Notes under the pieces: generated by a model | What the model was told of the DNA's origin: nothing | The model's database searches: none | The model's input: the letters and a program-made list of their open reading frames with translations, nothing else | From: Sclerotinia nivalis | Lineage: Eukaryota; Ascomycota; Leotiomycetes; Helotiales; Sclerotiniaceae | DNA: 64,000 bases | Direction: 5' to 3' | NCBI GenBank assembly: GCA_029531795.1 | Contig: JAPEIS010000001.1 | Span: 7,440,001-7,504,000 of the forward strand | Part shown: positions 23,901 to 35,057 of the stretch, piece after piece | Layout: each line of letters starts with the position of its first letter | How positions within the stretch are numbered: position 1 is the first letter of the stretch | Translations under genes and position numbers: made by a program

Positions 23901-26617
23901 CCATGAAAACTTTTGATTTTCACGGCAATTCGGAAGCTCGGAATTCTTGCTTTGATTGGAGAGATCAACTAAAGATTCTAAACGCATTTGATTAAACTCT
24001 ACCCAGAAAAGAAAATTGAGCAGTAAAGGAGTAAGGTGCCTGTATCCGGAAGATGGCCTGTCACCAGCCGGAGGTGCGGCTTTGGTTGAGTTTCATTGCT
24101 TTTCGAGATCATACTTGGCCGCATAGAATTCGTGGACGAGTGTGCGAAGGCAGCGTGGCCGTTTCTGAAAGTGATGAAATGCATCAGGGCCTGAGCTGGC
24201 GATAGCGTGTGAGTTGATAGACAAAGTAGGACTTAGTAGGACAATGTTTTGAATGTGTTGTACACAGCACTAGCTTGCAAGGTGTTTAAGCTGTTTGAAG
24301 TAAACGATATCACGGAGTAAACCGTTTCTTGTGTTATCAGATGGTGCGTTGGTGACATGTTATTGAGGAGTGGTAGGTAGTATAGCGAGTTTGACATGCA
24401 AAGAAACTAACGGTATTCACAATGAATGGGATGGTTGGATGGCTGGATGCGTTGATGAATGCGTGGGAAAGAGTTTTGGGAAGGTTAAATTTTTAACCCT
24501 CGAATCAATACTATTACCTATTTAGCTCCTGTACAGTGTAGCTGCTATGGAAATATTAGACAAAAATCGTCATGAAGGACAGCGAGTATAACCTTGCCCA
24601 TATGCCGGGCCGGTAGATGTAGGCCTAGTAAGTTTGTCGATTTGAGATGAATCAGGAGATGATGCCATTTTCATCAATTTCATCGCCTACGCAGGAAATT
24701 CGGTGAAACTTTGAGAATAGAAACCACTCAGGTTCTGTTCAAACGGTAAAGCAAAGCGGCAGGGGTGGATTTTATTGTGTGGTAATGCTAAACACCTAGC
24801 TAAGTCTGGTTAGAAATTTATGAATTTCTACATGGCATAAACCCCTTTACAAGAAAGTATGGTAACCAAGCAATCGTCTATTTTAGCAAGTCATGTACAC
24901 ATACACATAGGTAGGTAGCATTTAATACGGGATCAAAAGCATTACGATTCAAGCCTCTCTGCCAATAGCCAAAAGAGTTCGATCAGATGTCGACTTTGGG
25001 ACAGTAACTTTGATAGAAGTCATTGGTAGGTATCGAACCATGGGCTAAGTGACCTATGGGATAATTACCAGCATCCCTTGGCATTCATTAAAGTTTTCTA
25101 CATTGTAACAGATAAAAGCTAGCAGTTATTCGAAGTAGAGGTCCCTTAAAATAATAGTTTTAAAGATATCGTGATAGGTCGAGTAGCAATTAGATGATCC
25201 GAGGCATAGGACATGTACGGTACCTTCTCTTTGTAAGGAACCGCTCTGTATTGAGAGATTAGTAGGATAGTAGATGATAGGAATTGGAGACTCGATTGAA
25301 CATCTAAACGGTATACATCTAATTAGTAGAGTATCGTCATGAACATTTTTGCCTATTGCAATTTGATATACGGCGACTAAATCAACTTGGGAAGTTTCTA
25401 CTTCTTCTACCTTGTCTTGTCTACTCGTTCCTGCTTGCCATGTCAATGCTTTGTTAAAGCTAAGGTTTGTTTTGCTCTCAACCATCCCATATCCCATCCT
25501 CGGATTCCTCACCGTTGGAAAATTCAAACTATTCTATTTCAATCCATGAACGCGAGAAATATTCAAAATCCATCCGTCCGTTCACTTCTATTCATTCTAT
25601 CACCGAAAAGGGAACACATACCTCTCTTAAAGCGGCATTATATGTTGATTCAGGGAAGAAAAATCCTTACTCGTTCACCGCACTAAATACCGACAATACC
25701 TAGTACTATTCGAATTTTCCCTTTTCCTTTTTTTCCTCAAGAGTAGTCTAATAAGATCTAAGAGTGAGAGAATTTCTTGTGACGCCTCCACTCAAAACAG
25801 ACGTCCGACGTTTTTCTTCTCCATCATACTACCTTCTTACCTCTACCTTCCAACCCACCAAACCTATCCACTCTTCTATCATCTAACATTTCCCATCCGC
25901 TTTGGAGATTTCGAAGAAAGGTAGAAAGGCAACAAGCATACCTTCCTTCCCGCAATCCCCCCTCAATCTCCAATTTAATAGACGCCGTGCTACGGAAATA
26001 CAACTTCTCAAAATTCTTTGGCGGATTAATATTTTTTTTCCTTCATTCCTAAAAAGCGTTGAAGGGACCCTGTTGATCGACCGCATCCTCATACTTGCAA
26101 AAAAAAAAAAAAATAAGTTCCCCACCACCGCGTTTATTTGCGCCCATCTTTGCTTTGGATCATTGGAACGGATAAAGTCTTCTTCGGATCCACTTATTGC
26201 TTCGAACACGAACAATTCACTGTAAACATCTTGAGCCTCAAAGCAAAGCTTCGTCGCGCTTCGTTCAAGCTACCCGCAAAGAGTTATCCATTCTCCATAA
26301 CGGCCTCAATATCATACTGCTTACAGCGCGCATCACCGTTGTTGTTGACGCAGGGACCATTCAAACTTTCCACCGCCTTATCTGGTTGACAAGACCTCGA
26401 ATACGTACATCCGTTGACGGAAAAGAAGACTCGACAACTTAAGCTTTGAGTATTTGGACGCGACAAGAGCAATTGGTTTTCTGAAGCTCATTACAGTTCA
26501 ATCTCAAGAACTAAGGATCAACAATTCCGTCACAGTGATAATATAGCGAAAAGTTCTTATGATTGAGTAGTCGATCATCCCATCAAGAAAGTTCGTATCA
26601 AAAACTCCATACTCGTT
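20991..26617. other. 5.6 kb gene-free region upstream of the C2H2 regulator
   Basis: I could build no gene here on either strand. The open frames are short and without family features. From about 25.7 kb the DNA becomes pyrimidine-rich (long CTTT runs at 25715-25745), which fits a promoter and long transcribed leader for the regulator at 26618. A GATGCTGAT trinucleotide-like run lies near 23459-23491. Confidence 0.5.
26559..26570 (+). promoter_or_regulatory. Minimal upstream open reading frame in the regulator's leader
   Basis: ATG-ATT-GAG-TAG encodes three residues and ends 47 bases before the start of the C2H2 regulator. If it lies in the mRNA, it could lower translation of the main frame or make it conditional. 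Its presence in the transcript is inferred from the pyrimidine-rich leader and has not been shown. Confidence 0.35.
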
Positions 26618-29600
26618 ATGGACAACGCCCAATATCATTCAAACGCGATGAGCAACGGAAACTCACCATACTCTCCACTTCCTGGTATTTCTCCTCACCA
26701 GCTTCAACATAACTCGAATTTGCCTCCCCATACTTTACCACCTCTGCAACCACAACAGCACGCTGCGATGCAACAGCAGCAACAGCAGCAACAGTCATGG
26801 AGCGCGCCTCACACTCCACGCACACCCGGCACTCCAAATACACCGGGGTCTGCTAGTTTAGGTTATTCGCAGGTTGGAGCACAATCAAGGCCTGCACAGA
26901 TGATGTATGGAAATTCTTATCAGCAGCAACCCCCGCAGCATCAATACCGCACTTCAGCCTCCATGATGCCCCAATCGTCAACCGCTTTATCGCATAACCA
27001 GCCTATTGCGCCAGCTCCTGCAACCAGTCGAGGTCCCCCTTTGAGACCTATGCCCGCGAGTAATGTCCCACAACACCTCTCGATGCATGGAGGTTATCCT
27101 CAAACCAATATGCTTCAGCAAGTGCTTGCAGAAGAACCTCCTACCCATGTAGTGGGTTCTCAGGGTCGAAGAGGAATATTGCCCAGTGCACCGGGTCGCC
27201 CACAGGTCACTGCTACTGGTCCTGGATCCACAAAAAATACCATGATCCCCGCAAAGGATGCTGATGGAAAATTCCCATGTCCTCATTGTACTAAAACATA
27301 CCTTCATGCCAAGCATCTTAAGCGTCATTTATTGAGACGTAAGTATCCTCCCCACATTTCATCAATAAATTACGGAATAAACCTTTAACACATTTTAGAT
27401 ACTGGAGATCGCCCGTACATGTGCGTACTTTGTCGTGACACCTTTTCCCGCAGTGATATCTTGAAGCGTCATTTTCAGAAATGTTCAATTCGTCGTGGAA
27501 ACCCTACAGGAGCAAGTCACTTGTCCCATGCACAAGCGCATTTGAAGAAGTCGCATCCTGGACCAAAGGCACATCAGCCAATGGGCCCCGAGTCTGATCT
27601 TATGGGTATGAATGGTATGAATGGTATGCCAAACGATGGCTCAATGCACCCATTTGGTGTGGTTCCCGACGGAAGTATTGCCGATGCTGGTTCTAACCTA
27701 ACAGATGATCAAGCTTCGAAAGCTTCGAACGATCTTCAGCGACTCGGCAACCCCGATAACAGAGACCGAAGGATTAATGGACCTGCTGCAGGCGGTTCGA
27801 GTCGATCGAGTTTTGATCAAGGTTATGGAGGAGGAATGCCGAGTACTATGTCTTCCGCTATGAACCCTGCCATGGCATTCAGTATGCCAAATGGTCAGAA
27901 TGGTCATTCTTACAGTCAGAGCTACGATTTTGCTTCTCAAGGCAACACTGCTAACTTGCATGCGCAGTCGATGGAGGGAATGTCAACTGTTTCTAACGGA
28001 CGACCTCCGATGCCTGTCTATGCAGGAGCGAACGCCAGCCAACATCCGATACTCGACTGGCCTCACATGCAATCGAACGGTCAAAACAACTTCATGACTC
28101 CCTACAACAACTCGAACCTCACGAACCAACAAATGCAGATTAAACAAGAACCTTACAACTCGAATCTCGCGAACACACAAATACAAATAAAACAAGAACC
28201 TTCTAATCACGGTTTATTCACTGGTGTTGTCTACCCAGGTGCTTCCGAAATCCCAACCTCTGATTTCTCCAATTGGAACATCCCAGCCCCAAACGACCCA
28301 CTACAGCAAATTTCAAGCCAATTGCTAAACTTTTGCCTTAACGCACATTCACAACTCAATGCTCGCAGTCAAGAAATTAGAAAATTTCTTTCCGCAGATA
28401 ACATCAAGCACTTCCTTGAACAGTTCAGCAATTTCCAAGGGCATTTCCCCATCATCCACATGCCAACATTCCGTATCACGGATACCTATGAAGGTCTTCT
28501 ACTAGGTATGATCTGCATTGGCGCGGTTTATTCTGATCGCATGAACCCAGCTCAGGTCCGCGAGATGATGGAAGTTATGAAGATGGTAATAGAATCCAAT
28601 TCTCAAGTCTATTCGATCATTTCCCGCGGATCAAGTGGTGATTATCCCAACGAGTCAATTGGCTCTTCCAAATCTGAAATTGAGCAAATCGCAGCTATAT
28701 TTATGATGCAAGTTCTTTTCACATGGCATGGTACACCACTTCAGCGCGAGAAAGCCCGACGTGACTTCCCCCTGGTTGTTTCTCTGGCCAGAAGGGCTGG
28801 TCTCACACAACCAATGACCACGAGCCCTTTCAGCGTTCTGCACCAAGCCCATGTCAATGTTGATGCTTTCGTTGCGGCAAACTTCGATTGGAATGCTTGG
28901 GTTGAGCAGGAAAAAAGATCTAGGCTACTGTATATGATCTTCTTACTGGATTCTGCTTTAGTCATATTCTTCAACATTGCGCCTTCTTTTGATGCACTTG
29001 AGATTCGTCTTCCTCTTCCTGCTGACGACGCTGCGTGGGAGGCTCGCTCTTCTGCGGAGTGCGCGGATGCTCTCGGTCTCAATGGTGCCGCGGTCTCAGC
29101 CCAAAAGAACCCTGAAGGCAACCGACGACGCAAGCAACCCGAGATGCACACCGTGCTGAAGACTCTGATGCATCATACTTATGACATGCAGCCAGGAACC
29201 ACGAACTTATTCTCCAAATTCGTTCTGGTTCATGCTCTTCATGTGCAATTGTGGACTGCTCAGAAACAGGTGTCACAAGAATCTGGGCAAATCGCTGCAT
29301 CCTTGAACAGTGGAACAAATACACCACTAAGTCAAAATGACTGGGTAATCAGGAGCGGTGATCAAAACGGCAGTGGAGCACCAAGCGCAAATAACAGTGG
29401 GCGGGCAACTCCTGTCGATGGCCAATCCCTACTTTCTCATCAGCTTCTCAAATCTGTCACGACAGCCTTCGAAAAATGGAAGAAAGCGTGGGATGAAGAT
29501 ATCAGCGTCCAATACCCCCCAGGAACTTCTTATTCTCGCCGCTTCGGGTTCTGTCGCGATGGCGCACATTTTTACTGGCTTCAGAAGTGTATGCTATCTC

Positions 29601-29839
29601 AAAAGCTCGACTGGCAAATGCCTTCGGATCAAAGATTCACACATGTGATCCAATTGCTCAAATTTTCTAAGCGATGGGCCTCCACCGATACATCAAAACG
29701 AGGAGAGGAGCCTGGGTCGGTCAGTGACATTGACAAAGACTTTGGAGTATCGAACTTGACACTAGACATGGCCCAATTGTTCAGACCAGTAAACGCAAAG
29801 ATTGATTCTCCTGTACAGGGCGTACATACCAACATTTAG
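26618..29839 (+). CDS. C2H2 zinc-finger regulator with Fungal_trans domain (Klf1-like)
   Basis: A nuclear DNA-binding transcription factor. Two exons, 26618-27338 and 27399-29839, give 1053 residues. Seen: a low-complexity N-terminus with an eight-glutamine run (52-59) and TP-rich phosphosite-like HTPRTPGTPNTPGS; finger 1 with C220, C223, H236, H241; linker TGDRPY; finger 2 with C249, C252, H265 and C269 (C2HC ending). The intron falls exactly between finger 1 and the linker. From about residue 545 to 820 lies a fungal-specific middle homology region (LEQFSNFQGHFPIIHMPTF, MICIGAVYSD). Two IKQEP motifs (488-492 and 504-508) sit in a 16-residue duplication and match the sumoylation consensus. 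Orthologues of this layout resemble fission-yeast Klf1, but the targets here are unknown. Confidence 0.92.
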
Positions 29840-30989
29840 CGGAATTATACGTTTGGGTGGGATAGCTTATAGATGGTTTTCATTGCATTGCATGGGCGTT
29901 GTTGCATTTTCCTTTAATTCATTTTGCTCTATCTGACAGCGTTGAGACCTACAGAGTATATTCGGTTTAAGAAAAGTTTGCGTGGGTTTTTTTTATACAT
30001 TAGCATTGCATTTGGCGGCGAAGGGATGAGTTGTGATTAGAGGCCTTAGCACCTTATGTGTACTTGGGATTTCATTTTGTTCGCATTCGTTGTCCCCGTT
30101 CACCAGGACGATGTCACATTTCGTTCCGAGTTCGGAAGCGGGGAAATGAAAGAAAATCTTATAGAGGGATACCAGCTTTTTTAAGCGTTGCATTAGATGG
30201 CTTTGCTTTTTTGATTGGTACCTTGTTTATAGAGACGTCGTTATGATGGGTTGTTGGGGAGGAAGATGAGATGTCCTTTGACCGGGATGATGAAAAGCAT
30301 GAGACGATTTGGGTGGAAGAAAGAGGATTGGCATTTGCTCACGCAAAAAGACAAAAGGATAAAACATCACTTCAAAAATCTACACACCAAAAACTTACAT
30401 TTGGTATTGCAATCTCTTGCAGCTTATTGCTGGATGAGGTGGTTCGCGGGCCAGGAAAGGGAGCGTAAATAGAGGGCCTGTACTTTACATACACACTTCT
30501 CTGTTTCTCTTAACTTGCTTTTCCGGGGGGTTGCTTTGCTCTTTTCAGGTGTTCATTCTTTTCACGTTGCGTTACATAGCTTAGGTCAAAATTGGGGGTG
30601 GGATACATGGGATAAAATGATTGATTGGTACTCGACATGACTCTTTCGTTACGAAAGTCGTTGGTATTATATTATATAGATAGAATCAAAAAAAGAATCA
30701 AAATTTTATAAAAAGGAAATTCATGTGTGCGCTTTTGTATTGTTTTGTGGGATGTGATGGATAGATAGGTTATATGGGTATCATGGATAAAAGGGTTGGG
30801 TGTACGGGGCCGTGATGAATGGAGTTAGGTGAGATAGATAGGTAGATGAATCGTTGATATATACTTCGATACTTCCTTATGAGTGTGGTTTTGAGTGGGA
30901 TGTTTTGTTTTAATAACTGACCGACTGACTGATTTAAAGTAGTTCAGCACCAGGAATTATTCACAGCTGAGTGGGTGTGAAGTGAACTA

Positions 30990-31096
30990 CACCTCAGTGG
31001 CCCAGATATGCAACAAAAACTTTTTATCTATGTATTTTGACCTATCAAGTGCACTCATTTTGTCGGGTTTGAGGGTTTTGTTGCATATCTGAGGTG
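30990..31096. mobile_element. MITE-like inverted-repeat element, 107 bases
   Basis: The ends are inverted: the left arm is CACCTCAG, six extra bases, then AGATATGCAACAAAA; the right arm is TTTTGTTGCATATCTGAG followed by GTG. With the six-base interruption removed, the arms match over about 22 positions. The inner part of the arm recurs near 13.4 and 19.8 kb, so it is a dispersed repeat. There is no coding capacity and I find no clear target-site duplication. Mobility is inferred only from the terminal symmetry and dispersal. Confidence 0.45.
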
Positions 31097-31098
31097 GA

Positions 31099-31200
31099 AT
31101 CCTAGGTGGGATAGAAACCTATGTGACAGGGATCTAGGTGAAATAGACTCCTAGGTGAAATAGAATCCTAGGTGAACAATAAATCTAGGCGGACAATAAC
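31099..31200. repeat. Degenerate tandem array of CTAGGTGAAATAGA-type units
   Basis: About five imperfect copies of a unit of roughly 20 bases, each with CTAGGTG(G/A) followed by an AATA or GATA element. It lies directly beside the inverted-repeat element and may have expanded from its flank. Confidence 0.6.
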
Positions 31201-31970
31201 CCTACATCAAACACAAACCCAGATAGGATACAAACCTACCTAGACACAACCCTCCATAGAATTCTCCCCCCCCCCTTCCCCCCAAAAAAACCCAAACAAC
31301 ATCCCCACAACCAACCTAGATTTCCAACCCTAGCAATAAAGATATAGAAAGCTATTTTACTCAAAGGTCTAAATTGTATACCTCTACCCACCTACCTTCT
31401 AAAAAGCTCTAGAACTTCTAGAAAAACACCCCCCTCACCTACGTGATTCAGATAAGCAACAAGCGATAAAACTTTTTCATTGCAAGGAGAAGGAGAAAGA
31501 GGACAGAGAGATTGTTGAGACGCCGGCTTACTTTGATGGAGATATTCCCAGGTAACTAAGTACCAGCAGCATCATTACCAGACCGCTACAAATTTCACTC
31601 ATACACCATAAATACATGACCATTTCAAATCATTCTAAAAAATGAAAATCTTTAATTAATCGATATATCATATATGAGGTAAGAATCGACTGAAAAAGAT
31701 AATAAACATTCGCCCATCTATAAAAGGCCGTTGAAGGCAGTGATATCACAAGTCCGTATACCATTAAAAATATCGGCCGTCACTTTTTAACCCCCACCCA
31801 TTCCATTCTGGATCGTTGAGATCCTTTTTGAACGCCAAACTTGTTGAAGTTTGCCCTTCCTAAACACCAGCGCTAAATGCAATGTTAAATGCCATAAAAC
31901 CAAAGTGACCCATACTCATGCATGTTGAATCGTAAAATCGTGTTGAAAAAATATAATCATGTTGAAAGTA

Positions 31971-33897
31971 TTAATGACCATTGGCCTCTCCATTTGTTAG
32001 TGGGACGGACTGGGGTTCGATAAATCGTACACCATTAACGTCACCATTCTCGGAAGTTTCGAAAGGTTCTTCGAGCTTTTTTACAGTGAGCCCATCGAAA
32101 AGTGGGAAGAGCCCATGTGACTTGTGAAAGTCGTTATGAACTAAGATTAATGTTAGATTCAGAGGCCATTTCAGGACTAGATAGAAGAAATAATTTACCA
32201 ATATTGACAAGATACCAGGAATCCATGATGGATTCAATGAGCCCACGACTTGGGCTAAGTGCAGAATGACAATGAGCCCAATCTGTTCCCAGACGGAATG
32301 CCTCATCTTTCCAGGCTAAGAAACTGATGGTCTCGACAATGGTAGGTTGCACAATTTCCTTACCAGGGAATACTCCCCAAGTGACAGCGTTTGGTCCATC
32401 ACTCTGTGCGTTCGTTTGCAAATCTCCAGTCTTCTTAACAGCATAGTATGTTAGGTCAGGGTCGTGTTGAATACGACGCACTAACTCTGGCATCATATCC
32501 GGAGCGACCAAGAGTTCCAAATAAGCTTTCTGGTAAACATAACCATTTGTAGGTCCCCAACCATACACAGGATCAGATGATTTAACACCGTCAACAGCAG
32601 GTTGAGAGTTAATGGTAAGGAATCCACGTCGATTGAGCTCAATCAAATCAGACTTAATAGTATCTGCTTCGCTTGAGATTGGAGCTTCACTCCAAGGAAG
32701 ACTTTCTATGCCGTTCTCAAGATAACTAACGAAGAGTTCCGCGATATCCTTGATAGACTTTGGTTGACCCCAGAGTTTAATGTTTTGTTCATTGCTGCCC
32801 TTTAACCCAATTCCATAAGCATCCAACTCGCCAAAGGCAGGAGATCTCGAGTCTCCCCATCTACCGTTAGGGAATTCATCCCAATCCTGGGTTCTAGCCA
32901 CATAAGACTTGTTTCGGTTCTTCCAGAAAATTGGGCGAACATCTTCCTCCCTACGACCAAGGCCAAGTGATTGTCTCCAAGGAAGTGCGTGCTTCAAAGG
33001 ACGTTGCGTCGATGGAGTCAAATTAAGTTCTTCGAGTACCATGCGAGTTGCCTGAGCTAAATTCATAGTGTAAAAATGTAGATGATGTACTCCGGCTTGA
33101 ATAATGCGACGACACATCTCAGCCACCAGATCCTTCCCAATGTTTCGCACGGTAGCATCATCATTCTTGACCGCTTCGAGTGCCGCACTCCACTTAGGTG
33201 GTATTTTACACCCCATGTGGTTACATCTTCGAAGAAAGCTTGCGTATGTGTTGATGGGCATGATACCTGGAATAACAGGGATGGTGACACCTCTTGCTTT
33301 AACTTTTCCCAGCCAATCAATGAAGTTGTCGACATCGTAGAACATTTGTGTAACAATGAAAGTAGCACCGGCATCGACCTTCTCCTTTAAATGGTCTAGT
33401 AATAGATCTTCATCGTCCTGGTCATCGCAACCCTCGGGATACCCGGCAACTCCTATATCGAAATGATTGCCGTATGTCTGACGAATATAGTGAACAAGGT
33501 CTTTCGCATATTGAAATCCTCCTTCGGTTGCCTCCCACTTCTCCTTTTCACGCGGGGGATCTCCTCGTAGAGCAAGAATGTTTGTGCATCCGGCTTTGTA
33601 GGCATTTCTGAGAGCTTCGTCGACCTTTTCTTTTCCCATATCGGTACAAGTCAAATGCATGCAAGTCTCCAAACCATATTGCGATTGAGCCACTCCCACC
33701 ATCTCGCAGGTCAATTGGGCGAGGCGACCGCCTGCACCCCAAGTGATATCGATGAAGCTAGGTCCTAGTCCATGCATACGGTCCATTCGATCGTAAAGAT
33801 TTTGTACACCTTGAGCAGTTTTCGGTGGGAAGAATTCGAAAGAAAAAGAGGGGTTGCCCGACCTCTCGGCCTCTGCGAGCATGTCTTTGATGTGCAT
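31971..33897 (-). CDS. MET13: Methylenetetrahydrofolate reductase, Met13 type
   Basis: Reduces 5,10-methylene-THF to 5-methyl-THF, the methyl donor for methionine synthesis; cytosolic one-carbon metabolism. Two exons, 33897-32199 and 32140-31971, give 622 residues. Seen: an N-terminal FAD-binding TIM barrel (FSFEFFPPKTAQGVQNLYDR, DITWGAGG, CMHLTCTDM, NILALRGDPPR, FDIGVAGYPEG, FIVTQMFYDV, PVIPGIMPI, HHLHFYTMN) over about residues 1-300, a linker, and the eukaryotic C-terminal regulatory domain. The NLYDRMDRM wording is that of yeast Met13, not Met12. The short second exon continues SWYLVNI with VHNDFHKSHGLFPLFDGL. Fungi usually carry both paralogues, so a Met12 copy should lie elsewhere. Confidence 0.96.
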
Positions 33898-35057
33898 CTT
33901 GAGGCTTCTGGATTTTTAAGTAGTAATGCAGTCGTATGGATATAAACTGAAAGCAATGATGTTAGCAAATTTCTTTGTAGCTTCTGGGATATCTGGGCGG
34001 TGAAGGCTGCAAAGAACCTGTCGATTATCAAATTTGACATCAACCCCGCAACGCCTTCACCAATGGCAAAATCAAGGCCCTGAATGACCCCTATATAGAT
34101 TGGCAGGTTAATGTAAGGGCCAGTAGTGAAGTATGGTACCTTTTTGTTGCCTTTCGTGAGGATATACCCTTTTCCGACAGGCTAGACCAGATCCTTAAGA
34201 TGATAATAAAGAATGAAGAGGACTAGAAGGTTACTAGCCAAAATACCTTTTACGCGCCCAACGATCTGCTACTTCCCGCAGCATGTACTTCAATTGTTTT
34301 ATTGGCTGTACCACGGAGGTTTGCTGGAAAAAGTTGATGGTGAAGTACAAATGTACGATGGTAGGTAGGAGAGAGATGCAAAAAGGCTAGAAAATTTGTG
34401 TATATATGATCAGGACTAAATTTGACCCAATGATTGATTTCAATCGTATATCAACTCCACATTTAATAATATTTACAATAAACCATAGAACAATGAATTC
34501 TTAATTCTGGAGGTACTGTCTAGTTAGAAGCGCGCAAGCAGATTGATAAGGAAAATACATGTATATATATCTTATCAAGACCAATTACCTAAGTACTTTG
34601 ACTACCTATTTCCCGGCGTTTTGTTTGTATTACCAACAACAAGTCCGGACATTTTAAATTTCGTGGAGGTTAATTTTGCCTGCTAATAAATTGGTCACAA
34701 AAATCATCGGGAGCCGACGAAAGTGCCCCTCGCTCCGGCACGGTATGGAGACGAAATATCTCCATAGTATTTGTGGATTGGATGAAATCAGAATCAATCC
34801 ACCAACAATGTTTTCCTCCAAAATCAAGCAATCATTAGTCTTGTTAATTGTGTTGTACGATGTAGTTGGTATCTCCCTTTATCCCTACATACAAGCAAAC
34901 CACCACAGAGGATTTGCTTCCATTATCTCAATAATGCCGCCCATAAAACAGGGAAGTATTAACTAACGCCCGTGCTCCATATTGCCCCTCCGTGGATATC
35001 ATCACAACATACCATACCAAATTCTAAACAGACAACAATGCCAGCCAAATGAAAACA
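33898..35057. other. Intergenic: MTHFR promoter and GCP2 3' end
   Basis: About 1.2 kb between two minus-strand genes. A plus-strand open frame at 34676-34966 has no recognisable family and no splice partners. I read the region as promoter plus 3' flank. Confidence 0.45.

Larger units (their letters stand above)
29840..31970. other. Intergenic region rich in repeats
   Basis: 2.1 kb between the convergent regulator and MTHFR genes. It holds the 3' flanks of both, an inverted-repeat element (30990-31096) and an adjacent degenerate array (31099-31200). It also has a C-rich run near 31267-31285. No gene is supported. Confidence 0.55.

Noticed and set aside
25027..25060. Possible tRNA B box (GGTTCGATACC on the minus strand)
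   Set aside because: The flanking bases do not pair into a T-arm stem, and no A box or acceptor stem is found at the right distance.
34676..34966. 96-codon plus-strand frame with a hydrophobic middle
   Set aside because: It begins with a non-ATG codon in the open frame, has no family likeness, and lies in the MTHFR-GCP2 spacer.
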